A DNA stretch of 28,038 bases from an uncultured Prevotellaceae bacterium. GTDB lineage: Bacteria > Bacteroidota > Bacteroidia > Bacteroidales > Bacteroidaceae. Shown in pieces: positions 15,358 to 22,692 of this stretch (its first letter is position 1; every line of letters starts with the position of its first letter). A program made the position numbers and the translations under genes. The stretch lies in assembly GCA_937893145.1 (NCBI GenBank), contig CALBJW010000039.1:1-28038 (forward strand), in the 5' to 3' direction. Below the pieces are notes generated by a model. The model made no database searches, had not been told where the DNA came from, and saw only the letters and a list, made by a program, of their open reading frames with translations.

Positions 15358-16043
15358 TCAACGCGTTGTACATAGACAGACTCTTGGAGTATAACCTTTA
15401 TGCCAATGAAAGAACAAGTGTCTGTCTTTCTTCGCTATCTCTTGTAGCCATATAAAGGCTTTGACAATCGGTTTGCGATGAAAGCGCTTATACTTTCTAC
15501 GTAGCCAATAGGCAAGCACCATGTTGAGGCGGTTCATTACTTCTTCAAATTCAGTTTTACCAAATTTGTTGTAGTAATTGCACCATCCTTGTACTTGGCT
15601 TTCGATTTCTACTGCTACATGCTGAAGTTTCCAATCAAGATGCAGATGGAGTTTCCATTCTTTCATCTTTTCGTGTATCTTCATGACTGACTTCTTGCTG
15701 ATGGCTGGTAGGAAATTGGTGAAGCATTGCTTCTGCCATTTGTTCCATGCCTTGCGACACTGAAACGTATAACCAAGGAAATCAAAGAAATGCTCAACAC
15801 CATTCACCTTACCTCTTCGGGAGGTTGGGCATTGGACAATCTTTGTCTTCTCAGCGTTGAGTTTCAAGTGGCATTGCTCAAAGCGGTCGGTCAACACTTG
15901 CTTTAGAAATTCTGCTTGCTTCTGGCTTACGCAATGACAGATGGTGTCATCGGCATAACGTTCAAATGGAATGGTCGGATAGTTCTTCTGCATCCATTTG
16001 TCAAACATGTAGTGTAGGAAGAGGTTGGCAAGAATCGGACCTA
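15358..16043 (-). pseudogene. ltrA: Group II intron reverse transcriptase/maturase, 5'-truncated
   Basis: The frame is open from the palindrome (GPILANLFLHYMFDKWMQ) to the stop at 15358, about 228 codons of a protein normally near 420-600. It begins at the conserved PILANLFL box after RT motif 4. It then keeps the catalytic YADD (FERYADDTICHCVS), the thumb, and the maturase X domain with GWCNYYNKFGKTEFEEVMNR and YWLRRKYKRF. The tail KPIVKAFIWLQEI and LFFHWHKGY follows. No HNH endonuclease is seen. The palmar first half with RT motifs 0-4 is absent, so the enzyme is dead. An internal ATG at 16008 could start a 216-residue product, but that is not expected to function. Confidence 0.88.
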
Positions 16044-16047
16044 TATA

Positions 16048-16074
16048 TGACAGGGGACAGACCCCTGTCAGACA
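16048..16074. repeat. Palindromic repeat family A, copy 3
   Basis: 27-bp unit identical to copies 2 and 4. It separates the broken front of the reverse transcriptase (left, minus strand) from another gene tail (right, plus strand). Read on the minus strand it is open in the reverse transcriptase frame (CLTGVCPLSY then IGPILANL). Confidence 0.92.
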
Positions 16075-16154
16075 TTTACATATACACTCAAAATTTGTGT
16101 AAAAAAAACGAATACCAAGTCACTGTTTTTGTTGAAAACGGAACATCTTTTTAG
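16075..16154 (+). pseudogene. C-terminal gene fragment (26 codons) abutting repeat A3
   Basis: The frame runs from the palindrome to TAG at 16152-16154 and ends KKNEYQVTVFVENGTSF, which looks like the last beta strands of an extracellular domain. It has no start of its own. An open frame to its left passes through the palindrome and into the antisense of the reverse transcriptase, which I take as chance. Confidence 0.4.
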
Positions 16155-16215
16155 GGAATAATAGGTGTTATAATGGCAGTCCTGTCACACTCTGTTAGAT
16201 TCATGCTAATTTTCG

Positions 16216-16632
16216 CTATATTAATCCAACCCAGCCGAGTAAAAATAACAGCAATGCAATAATTACGAAGAATAAAACAAAAGGTAACATGCCTTTCCAT
16301 ATCCATTCTGCATGATGCTCCTTTTTATACGTGTCTGTAAAATCGTTATATCTTTCAATTATAGATTCTATAAAGTTCCTTTTCTTTAAGAAATAGCATA
16401 AAAGAGCACTTGCAAATAGGAGTGCACAAAACGAAATAGAAGCGTAACTTGAGTTTGCAAAGACCCCACCGTCTTTAACGTAACAAAGCCATGGTATGAG
16501 TGTTATAAAATAAAATGAAATGAACAGAATACCCCACAATCTGAAATAATGTAACCAGATGGGCTCCTTGTATTTTGCAGAGTAAAGGATGTTATAAAAC
16601 ACTCGGTCAAATATTATATGAAATATATTCAT
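16216..16632 (-). CDS. Hypothetical small membrane protein
   Basis: 138 residues, no recognised family. Hydrophobic segments lie near 33-51 (GILFISFYFITLIPWLCYV), 67-82 and 114-138 (GMLPFVLFFVIIALLLFLLG), with a charged region (KKRNFIESIIERYNDFTDTY) between the second and third. There is no cleavable signal peptide. It lies 88 bp downstream of a gene for a secreted hydrophobic protein on the same strand. A membrane-bound immunity role is possible from that pairing but not shown. Confidence 0.6.
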   Translation of the reverse strand: MNIFHIIFDRVFYNILYSAKYKEPIWLHYFRLWGILFISFYFITLIPWLCYVKDGGVFANSSYASISFCALLFASALLCYFLKKRNFIESIIERYNDFTDTYKKEHHAEWIWKGMLPFVLFFVIIALLLFLLGWVGLI

Positions 16633-16720
16633 GCTGGATATAATAAACTATTGATTCTTAGGAGGTGTATGATTGGTATAATCAGTTTTTATCGTATTGT
16701 ATAAACAAGTCGTAGCGCAT

Positions 16721-17362
16721 TTAATTCCCCATTACGCAGACAACAATTGCACATCCTACGGAGATTCCTGATAATGCTAACGCTGCTGTTCCTGTACATA
16801 ATAGAGCTGCGCCACCTGCCACAGTTCCCGCAATATTTATTGCTTTTTCGATGTCCGACATTTTAGAATACCCGACCCATATCGAGTAAGCACTAAACAC
16901 TGTGCCTATGGCACCTAATCCTATACAAGTGTTTTTTATTGTTTGCGCCAAACGAGCATCTTTCATTATTTCCGCCGCAACTCTTTCTGCTATTTCTTGC
17001 GGATGAATATTTCTTGCCCTTTCTGCAGCTGCTTCAAAAGCTTTTATGTCATTTTCTGCACCATATTGTATCATACTTGTAAATCCACCTTCTACAGCAG
17101 CAGGAACAGAGAATACATTCAACCAATCTATGTTATCGCTAAGGTCATCTGCTGTAATTCCGCCATCAAATTCACATGGAAGGCTTGAGTAGTAGCTGGC
17201 ACTAAGTTCATCCTCTGGACATTCCTGTCCTTGTGCTTCGTAAGTCTCGTAAGTCATATGCTGTGCATAAGTCAACGCACCAAACTGGATATTAAGTGAC
17301 TGTTCGTTACAAATGACGTGCAAATTTACAAGAAACACAATAAATAGAATTATCTTTTTCAT
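16721..17362 (-). CDS. Hypothetical secreted protein with a Gly/Ala-rich hydrophobic C-terminus
   Basis: 213 residues. The signal peptide MKKIILFIVFLVNLHVICNE ends near residue 19-20. A soluble middle part follows, with Cys at about 48 and 62 and an Ala/Glu-rich helix (FEAAAERARNIHPQEIAERV). The last ~70 residues contain two or three hydrophobic, glycine-rich helices, including GLGAIGTVFSAYSIWVG, INIAGTVAGGAALLCTGTAA and SGISVGCAIVVCVMGN. That pattern is compatible with membrane insertion, as in some bacteriocins, but no family is recognised. It starts 18 bp after the stop of a T9SS-domain gene remnant and is followed by a small membrane protein, so the three once formed an operon-like row. 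Confidence 0.6.
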   Translation of the reverse strand: MKKIILFIVFLVNLHVICNEQSLNIQFGALTYAQHMTYETYEAQGQECPEDELSASYYSSLPCEFDGGITADDLSDNIDWLNVFSVPAAVEGGFTSMIQYGAENDIKAFEAAAERARNIHPQEIAERVAAEIMKDARLAQTIKNTCIGLGAIGTVFSAYSIWVGYSKMSDIEKAINIAGTVAGGAALLCTGTAALALSGISVGCAIVVCVMGN

Positions 17363-17380
17363 ATTATTTCATATTATTTA

Positions 17381-17623
17381 TTATTTTTTAAATATTATTG
17401 TCTGATAATCGTACTCGTCCGCAATAACATGAACAATGTATGTTCCTTTTTTAATATTTGGAGAAATCGTAAAAGAATGTTTTCCTGCAGGAAGAGCTCC
17501 TAAGCCATAACTCAACCTATTCAATCCAGATTCTGTGAAAATACATATCTTTGCAGAAAGGACGTCTTTGTCAAGTTCAAAATTCAAATTGAAGCTATCA
17601 ACAAATGGATTGGGGAATGCGTA
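17381..17623 (-). pseudogene. T9SS type A C-terminal sorting domain, remainder of gene missing
   Basis: Open on the minus strand from palindrome copy 4 to the stop at 17381, about 80 codons. It begins with the textbook sorting-domain box YAFPNPFVDSFNLNFELD, continues with VLSAKICIFTESGLNRLSYG and GALPAGKHSF, and ends KKGTYIVHVIADEYDYQTII then FKK. Such domains direct export through the type IX system and surface attachment. They sit at the end of large proteins, so the whole cargo part has been lost at the repeat. A TTG at 17587 could start a 68-residue product, which would lack any signal peptide. Confidence 0.85.
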
Positions 17624-17650
17624 TGACAGGGGACAGACCCCTGTCAGACA
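17624..17650. repeat. Palindromic repeat family A, copy 4
   Basis: 27-bp unit identical to copies 2 and 3, at the exact point where the T9SS domain begins. On the minus strand it reads CLTGVCPLSY in frame with the sorting domain, the same frame used at copy 3. Confidence 0.92.
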
Positions 17651-17685
17651 AAATAAAAAATTAAGTTGTTTTTCTTTTAACTCCC

Positions 17686-17795
17686 TTGGTAGAATGTTGG
17701 TAGAATGTTGGTAGAATGTTGCCCAAACATTCTACCACTCTCAATCCCTTATGTACAAAGGGTTTGAGGGGTGTTTGGTAGAATGGTAGGATGTT
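17686..17795. repeat. 11-bp tandem repeats with hairpins
   Basis: TTGGTAGAATG is repeated three times without a gap (17686-17718). It recurs inverted at about 17727-17738 (ACATTCTACCA) and direct again at 17775-17785, followed by a degenerate copy. The inverted copy lets GGTAGAATGTTG fold back. A second hairpin of about 11 bp is formed by CTCAATCCCTT and AAGGGTTTGAG near 17739-17767. The 17651-17860 gap contains no credible gene. Confidence 0.75.
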
Positions 17796-17833
17796 AAGAG
17801 CAAAAATCATTTTTCTTTTTTCACTTCTATTAC

Positions 17834-17864
17834 TTGGAGGTATGAAATAAATAAAGTATATTTG
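17834..17864 (+). promoter_or_regulatory. Promoter of the DUF3857 gene pair
   Basis: TTG (17834-17836) and TATATTTG (17857-17864) are 20 bp apart. Transcription from about 17871 would leave a leader of about 50 nt before the ATG at 17922, and it rules out the longer frame that opens at a TTG inside the -7 box. Confidence 0.7.
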
Positions 17865-17921
17865 CAGCAGTTTTGGAACAAATGTGTGATGGGAGTCTGT
17901 CACAACGAAAAATTAAAATAT

Positions 17922-19901
17922 ATGAAGTGGTTATCATTAATCGTTGCTTTGGCAATATGCGGTGTGAGTTCGGCACAGGAACTGAAGGAGAATCTGAAGT
18001 TCGGCAAACCGACTATGGAAGAGATGGAACTTGTGAAGTACGAAAGCGAACCTGATGCGGAGGCTATTGTGCTTTGTAAACTAAGGGATGAATACTATCA
18101 CTATACTGATGGAGACTTCGAAAAGATTGTGGACCATAAGGTGCGAATAAAGGTACTGAAACAGGAAGGTACTGACTATGCTAACGTCTCATGCTTGTAT
18201 TATGCCAGCAGGAATAATAATGGTCCTAACGATAGAATAAGAGGAATATCTGCTACTGCGTATAATCTTGAAGGTGGAAAGGTGGTTGCTACTAAGATGA
18301 AGAACGACCTCGTATTCCGTGAGCGAGTTTCTGAAAACTTGATGATGCTTAAGTTTACTGTGCCTCAGGTCAAGGTTGGAACTGTGATTGAATATTCATA
18401 TACGGAGACATCGGACAATGTAGCTCATATTGATGACTGGTTTGCACAAGGCAATATCCCTGTTTTGTACACAAGCTATGTGCTTACTGTACCAGAGTGT
18501 TATGCTTTCTCTGTAGAAAATTCAGGATTAGCCCCTCTGGATGTGAAAACAGAGCCGGACAATATGACTATCCCATTGAAAAATGGTGATGTGACATCGT
18601 TGGCTACTTCTAAATATATTTTTGTGGGCCGCAACCTGCCTTCACTCAAAGATGATAACTCTGTTTGGTGCATCGACGATTATCGTAGCAAGGTGACCTG
18701 CGATTTTCTGCGCACCCAGCACCCTCTCCCATTCAAGTCCTACACATCAACTTGGGAAAACATTAGTAACCTGCTGATGGAGGATGAAGACTTTGGCGGT
18801 CGCCTCTCGAACAATTCACCTCTGAAGGAAGAGGTGGCTGCGCTCGGATTGGACAAGATGGAATCGGTGGATGAGAAGGTGGCTGCTATCTACAGTCTCT
18901 TGATGAGCAAGGTGAAGTGGGACGGCGATTTCGATTTCTATTCTAAGAAACGAGCAAGTGCGGTGCTGAAGGACGGTACAGGTTCGAATGTGGATATCAA
19001 CTTCATGCTCATCAACATGCTGAAGGGGGCTGGCATTGAGGCTTGTCCGCTACTTGTTCGTATGCGCCAGAATGGACATTTGCCTTTTACCCACCCAAGT
19101 TTGAAGAAGATGAACACCTTTGTTGTTGCTTTCAGCAGAGGTGAAGAAGGATGGGGCATCGTTGATGCATCGTCCAAGTCGGGATATATTGATGTTATCA
19201 TGCCACAACTCATGTCGGACAAAGGTCTGCTCCTCATGAAGAACGGAATAGACTGGATAAACCTCTCGGACAGGTGCTCTGGTCGTGAAGCGACACACAT
19301 ATCGGCTGAGGTTAAGCCTGATGGCACCATCGTAGGCAAGCGATCGAAGTACTATCTCCAACAGTATTCTCTCCTGTTCAAGGAATCGATGAAGGATCGT
19401 GACAGCATCGATGTGGAAGAGAAAGTGGGCAATAAGCTTGAGGCTAAAATCAAGAACTACTTGGTGGATGGCGATTTGGAAGCATTTACCTCTTCTATAC
19501 GGGAGGAGTTTGACTTTGAGAAGTCTGCACAAGGTGGTGGAGACATCATATATGTCAATCCTATGGTGTTCAAGATATGGGATGAAAATCCATATACTAA
19601 CGAGAAGCGTGAAGTGCCTATCGAACGCCCTATAAAGACATACGAAGAGTATGCTATTTCGCTCACAATACCTGAGGGGTATGATGTGGAGGAACTCCCT
19701 AAACCTCTTAACATAAAGAATCCTGATGGCACCATTACTTGCAGGGTTTTGTTTGCAAAGAATGGTAATGTCATAAATGTGACCTATCGCTACCAGGTGA
19801 ACCGTCTTTTCTATATGACTGAAGAATATGATGACCTCCGACAGATTTACGACCTCATCTATTCGAAGTGTAACGAGATGATAGCAATTAAAAAGATGTA
19901 A
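17922..19901 (+). CDS. DUF3857 / transglutaminase-like periplasmic protein, catalytic residues lost
   Basis: 659 residues starting with a signal peptide (MKWLSLIVALAICGVSSAQE), so probably periplasmic. An N-terminal DUF3857 beta domain covers about residues 40-240, including VKVGTVIEYSYTETSDN. A transglutaminase-like fold follows, but the catalytic cysteine position reads GTGSNVDINFMLINML and the histidine position reads KKMNTFVVAF, while the Asp region WGIVDASSK is kept. It is therefore likely a non-enzymatic member, as known for many DUF3857 proteins. A C-terminal beta domain ends the protein (INVTYRYQVNRLFYMTEEYD). It lies 9 bp ahead of a paralogue that keeps Cys and His. The function of this group is unknown. 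Confidence 0.82.
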   Translation: MKWLSLIVALAICGVSSAQELKENLKFGKPTMEEMELVKYESEPDAEAIVLCKLRDEYYHYTDGDFEKIVDHKVRIKVLKQEGTDYANVSCLYYASRNNNGPNDRIRGISATAYNLEGGKVVATKMKNDLVFRERVSENLMMLKFTVPQVKVGTVIEYSYTETSDNVAHIDDWFAQGNIPVLYTSYVLTVPECYAFSVENSGLAPLDVKTEPDNMTIPLKNGDVTSLATSKYIFVGRNLPSLKDDNSVWCIDDYRSKVTCDFLRTQHPLPFKSYTSTWENISNLLMEDEDFGGRLSNNSPLKEEVAALGLDKMESVDEKVAAIYSLLMSKVKWDGDFDFYSKKRASAVLKDGTGSNVDINFMLINMLKGAGIEACPLLVRMRQNGHLPFTHPSLKKMNTFVVAFSRGEEGWGIVDASSKSGYIDVIMPQLMSDKGLLLMKNGIDWINLSDRCSGREATHISAEVKPDGTIVGKRSKYYLQQYSLLFKESMKDRDSIDVEEKVGNKLEAKIKNYLVDGDLEAFTSSIREEFDFEKSAQGGGDIIYVNPMVFKIWDENPYTNEKREVPIERPIKTYEEYAISLTIPEGYDVEELPKPLNIKNPDGTITCRVLFAKNGNVINVTYRYQVNRLFYMTEEYDDLRQIYDLIYSKCNEMIAIKKM

Positions 19902-19910
19902 GTAAGGATT

Positions 19911-21779
19911 ATGAAACGAATACTTTGTCTTGCCCTAACTTCGGTAGCTGCCGTGTTGGCAAATGCTCAGGTGGCTACTATCATTGAGGATGCAACTCAG
20001 ATTGAATACTTGTCAAGCAAGAACTGCATCTCTCATCACAAGATGGTTGTTCAGGTGAACAATGAACGAGGTTTGGATTATGCCGAATTTGGTACAAGAT
20101 GCGATGACAACATCTCGCTGACTTCCTTCAGCGGAGAGGTGAGTTATGCTAAGGGCGGGGCGGCAAAGAAGATTAAGAAGAACGAACTAAAGCGAAGCGA
20201 GTATTCCAATATGCTCGCTACCGATTCGTACCACTATTCCTACTCCCCTACTCCTTCTTCATACCCTTGCACCGTAACATACGAATGGACAGAACGCAGT
20301 ACTGATGCTGTGCTCGGACTCGATGTGTTCAGTCCGCAACCAGGATTTGAGTTGGACGTGAAGAAGAGTTCGTATTCTGTGACATACGCTCCCGAAGTGG
20401 AGATATTTTATGCCCTATATAATATAGGTACACAGGTGAAGGAGGAAATGCTTCAAGATGGCAAGAAGAAACTGTCGTTGGAACTGAACGACCTGCCACA
20501 TATCAAGTCGGCTAAGTTCTTGCCTTCATCATATAAAGTACTCCCTCACGCATATTTCGTGCCTTCTACTTTTACCTTTGGCAAGACATCAGGCTCTCTC
20601 GCCACTTGGCAGTCGTTCGGATTGTGGGTGCATAGTCTTCAGGAGGGTAGAATGGAACTGCCCGATGCCTTGAAGGCTAAGCTTCATGAGATGACAGACA
20701 ACTGTACTGACCCTTACCAGAAACTCCTAAAGGTATATCGTCTGCTTGAAGAATCCACTCGATATGTAAGCATACAGTTGGGCATCGGTGGTCTGCAACC
20801 TGCAAGTGCTGCTGATGTGTTCAAACAGGGATTTGGCGATTGTAAAGGTCTCTCAAACTATACGGTTGCGATGCTCAGAGAGGTGGGCATTGATGCTGAC
20901 TATGTGGTCATCGGCACAAAGCACGAGGACCTCCCGACTGACTTTGCCAATATGGGTATGCTCAATCATGCCATTGCTAAGGCGAACATGCCTGATGGTG
21001 AGGTGTGGATAGAGTGTACCAATCCAAAACTCCCGCTCGGATATGTACATCAAGGCATAGCAGGACATAATGCTGTGATAATAAAGGCTGAGGGAGGCGA
21101 GAAGGTTCGTCTGCCTCGTTATTCCGTAAAAGACAACACGGACAGCATCTGCATCAAGGTGAATCTGAATAAGGATGGTTCTGCACAGATTGCAGTAGAT
21201 GAACAGGAAAGAAACTCATTGTATGAGGATGATAAATACCTGCTTGACATTGAACCAGACAAACAGCGAAACGAATTTCGCAGTCAGCTCTCATTGCCAA
21301 ATTTTGAATTTGTGTCACATTCAGTAGAACAGGTGTATCGCCAAGACAGAATAAAAGACGAGCGACTACCACAACTGAACTTAAGGTTTGAAGGCGCATG
21401 CAAAAAGTATGCTAATGTAACTGGTTCGCGCCTCTTTGTTCCTCTACTCCCTTATGGTGGTCTCTCGCCTGTTAATGCAACATCCACACGCACATTGCCC
21501 GTGCAGTTATGCGATGAAGACTATGTTCGCATCTATCATCTTGAAATGGCTGTTCCTGAAGGATACACTGTTGAGTTCTTGCCTACCGCATTGAACGAGC
21601 GCAATGAGTTTGGTTCTATTCAATCGAACGTGACTAATGCTGATGGCAAGATTATTGTTGATATCCGTTCCGAGCGATATTCTACGGTTCAAGCAGCTGA
21701 TAAATATCAAGACTTGTGCGCCTTTGTCAACAAATTGTCTGACTTCTTTAATGCAAAGGTAGTGTTGAAAGGAAATTAA
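19911..21779 (+). CDS. DUF3857 / transglutaminase-like periplasmic protein with Cys-His kept
   Basis: 622 residues with signal peptide MKRILCLALTSVAAVLANAQ. The N-terminal DUF3857 domain is followed by a transglutaminase core near residues 270-380: GFGDCKGLSNYTVAMLREVG carries the candidate nucleophile Cys, MLNHAIAKANM the His, and VWIECTNPKLPLG the third position (Glu rather than Asp). A C-terminal beta-rich region follows (MAVPEGYTVEFLPTALNE). It is encoded 9 bp after a paralogue that has lost the catalytic residues, so an active/inactive pair acting together on a periplasmic protein or peptidoglycan-linked substrate is possible. Its stop lies 1 bp from the stop of pyrD on the other strand. 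Confidence 0.85.
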   Translation: MKRILCLALTSVAAVLANAQVATIIEDATQIEYLSSKNCISHHKMVVQVNNERGLDYAEFGTRCDDNISLTSFSGEVSYAKGGAAKKIKKNELKRSEYSNMLATDSYHYSYSPTPSSYPCTVTYEWTERSTDAVLGLDVFSPQPGFELDVKKSSYSVTYAPEVEIFYALYNIGTQVKEEMLQDGKKKLSLELNDLPHIKSAKFLPSSYKVLPHAYFVPSTFTFGKTSGSLATWQSFGLWVHSLQEGRMELPDALKAKLHEMTDNCTDPYQKLLKVYRLLEESTRYVSIQLGIGGLQPASAADVFKQGFGDCKGLSNYTVAMLREVGIDADYVVIGTKHEDLPTDFANMGMLNHAIAKANMPDGEVWIECTNPKLPLGYVHQGIAGHNAVIIKAEGGEKVRLPRYSVKDNTDSICIKVNLNKDGSAQIAVDEQERNSLYEDDKYLLDIEPDKQRNEFRSQLSLPNFEFVSHSVEQVYRQDRIKDERLPQLNLRFEGACKKYANVTGSRLFVPLLPYGGLSPVNATSTRTLPVQLCDEDYVRIYHLEMAVPEGYTVEFLPTALNERNEFGSIQSNVTNADGKIIVDIRSERYSTVQAADKYQDLCAFVNKLSDFFNAKVVLKGN

Positions 21780-21780
21780 C

Positions 21781-22692
21781 TTATCCTTCCAACTGACCTA
21801 CAATTTCATTGATAGATTTGCAACCGTGATTGTCGAGCCATTCGTTGATGCCTTGCGCAACCTTAACGGTGATAGTTGGGTCAACGAAATTAGCAGTACC
21901 AATCTCGATGGCATTAGCTCCAGCAAGGAAGAACTCGATGGCATCGTGAGCATTCATGATGCCTCCAAGTCCGACAACAGGAATGTTGACAGCCTTGGCT
22001 ACTTGCCATACACAACGTACTGCCACAGGACGAACAGCAGGACCTGACATACCACCTGTGGCGATTGAAAGGATTGGCTTACGCTTCTCGATGTCAATAA
22101 CCATACCCATCAAGGTATTGATGAGACTGACTGCATCAGCACCTGCATCCTCAACAGCACGAGCAATATCCACGATGCTTGTCACATTTGGAGAAAGTTT
22201 AACGATGAGAGGCTTCTTATACACCTCACGCACTGCCTTCACCACCTGACTTGCTCCTTCGGTTGTCACACCGAATGCCATACCACCAGCCTTCACGTTT
22301 GGACAAGAGATATTGAGTTCGATAGCAGGGATATTCTCAAGTGCATTGATACGAGCTGCACATTCTGCATAATCCTCAGGACATGAACCACTAACGTTCA
22401 CAATCATATTAGTATTGATGTCCTTAATCTGTGGGTAGATATTCTCACAGAAATAATCAACACCCTTATTCTGAAGACCTACACAATTCAGCATACCTGA
22501 AGGAGTCTCAACCATACGAGGATAGTCATTGCCCTCACGAGGATTGAGTGTGGTTCCCTTCACGATGATACCACCTATATCTTCAAGATTCACGAAATCT
22601 GCATACTCCAATCCGTAGCCGAATGTTCCTGATGCAGTCATGACTGGGTTCTTCATCTCCAGTCCACCTATATTAACTTTTAAATCTGCCAT
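21781..22692 (-). CDS. pyrD: Dihydroorotate dehydrogenase, catalytic subunit (class 1B)
   Basis: Oxidises dihydroorotate to orotate in pyrimidine synthesis, passing electrons through FMN to the PyrK subunit and NAD+. The 303 residues match the class 1B length. Motifs include NPVMTASGTFGYG near the N-terminus, GLQNKGVDYF, the catalytic-loop ELNISCPNVKAGG with the active-site Cys (about 130), LIVKLSPNVT, and the phosphate-binding VVGLGGIMNAHDAIEFFLAG. Its start overlaps the end of pyrK by 13 bp, so the two are translationally coupled. The C-terminal end faces a convergent gene with only 1 bp between. Confidence 0.96.
   Translation of the reverse strand: MADLKVNIGGLEMKNPVMTASGTFGYGLEYADFVNLEDIGGIIVKGTTLNPREGNDYPRMVETPSGMLNCVGLQNKGVDYFCENIYPQIKDINTNMIVNVSGSCPEDYAECAARINALENIPAIELNISCPNVKAGGMAFGVTTEGASQVVKAVREVYKKPLIVKLSPNVTSIVDIARAVEDAGADAVSLINTLMGMVIDIEKRKPILSIATGGMSGPAVRPVAVRCVWQVAKAVNIPVVGLGGIMNAHDAIEFFLAGANAIEIGTANFVDPTITVKVAQGINEWLDNHGCKSINEIVGQLEG

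Larger units (their letters stand above)
15281..16043 (-). mobile_element. Group II intron, 3' half only (truncated)
   Basis: Read on the minus strand: the C-terminal half of the intron-encoded reverse transcriptase, then domain V and domain VI. The 5' boundary of what remains (about 16043) coincides with family A copy 3, so domains I-III and the first half of the protein are missing. Without them it cannot splice or move on its own. The 3' end is placed near 15281 from the base of domain VI, with an uncertainty of a few bases. Confidence 0.85.

Noticed and set aside
15966..16154. 62-residue frame running through palindrome copy 3
   Set aside because: Its first half is antisense to the conserved reverse transcriptase region; only the part after the palindrome (from 16075) looks like real protein.
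17661..17903. Minus-strand 80-residue frame over the 17.7-kb repeats
   Set aside because: It is generated by the 11-bp repeats and the hairpin, crosses a promoter of the opposite strand, and has no signal peptide or recognisable domain.
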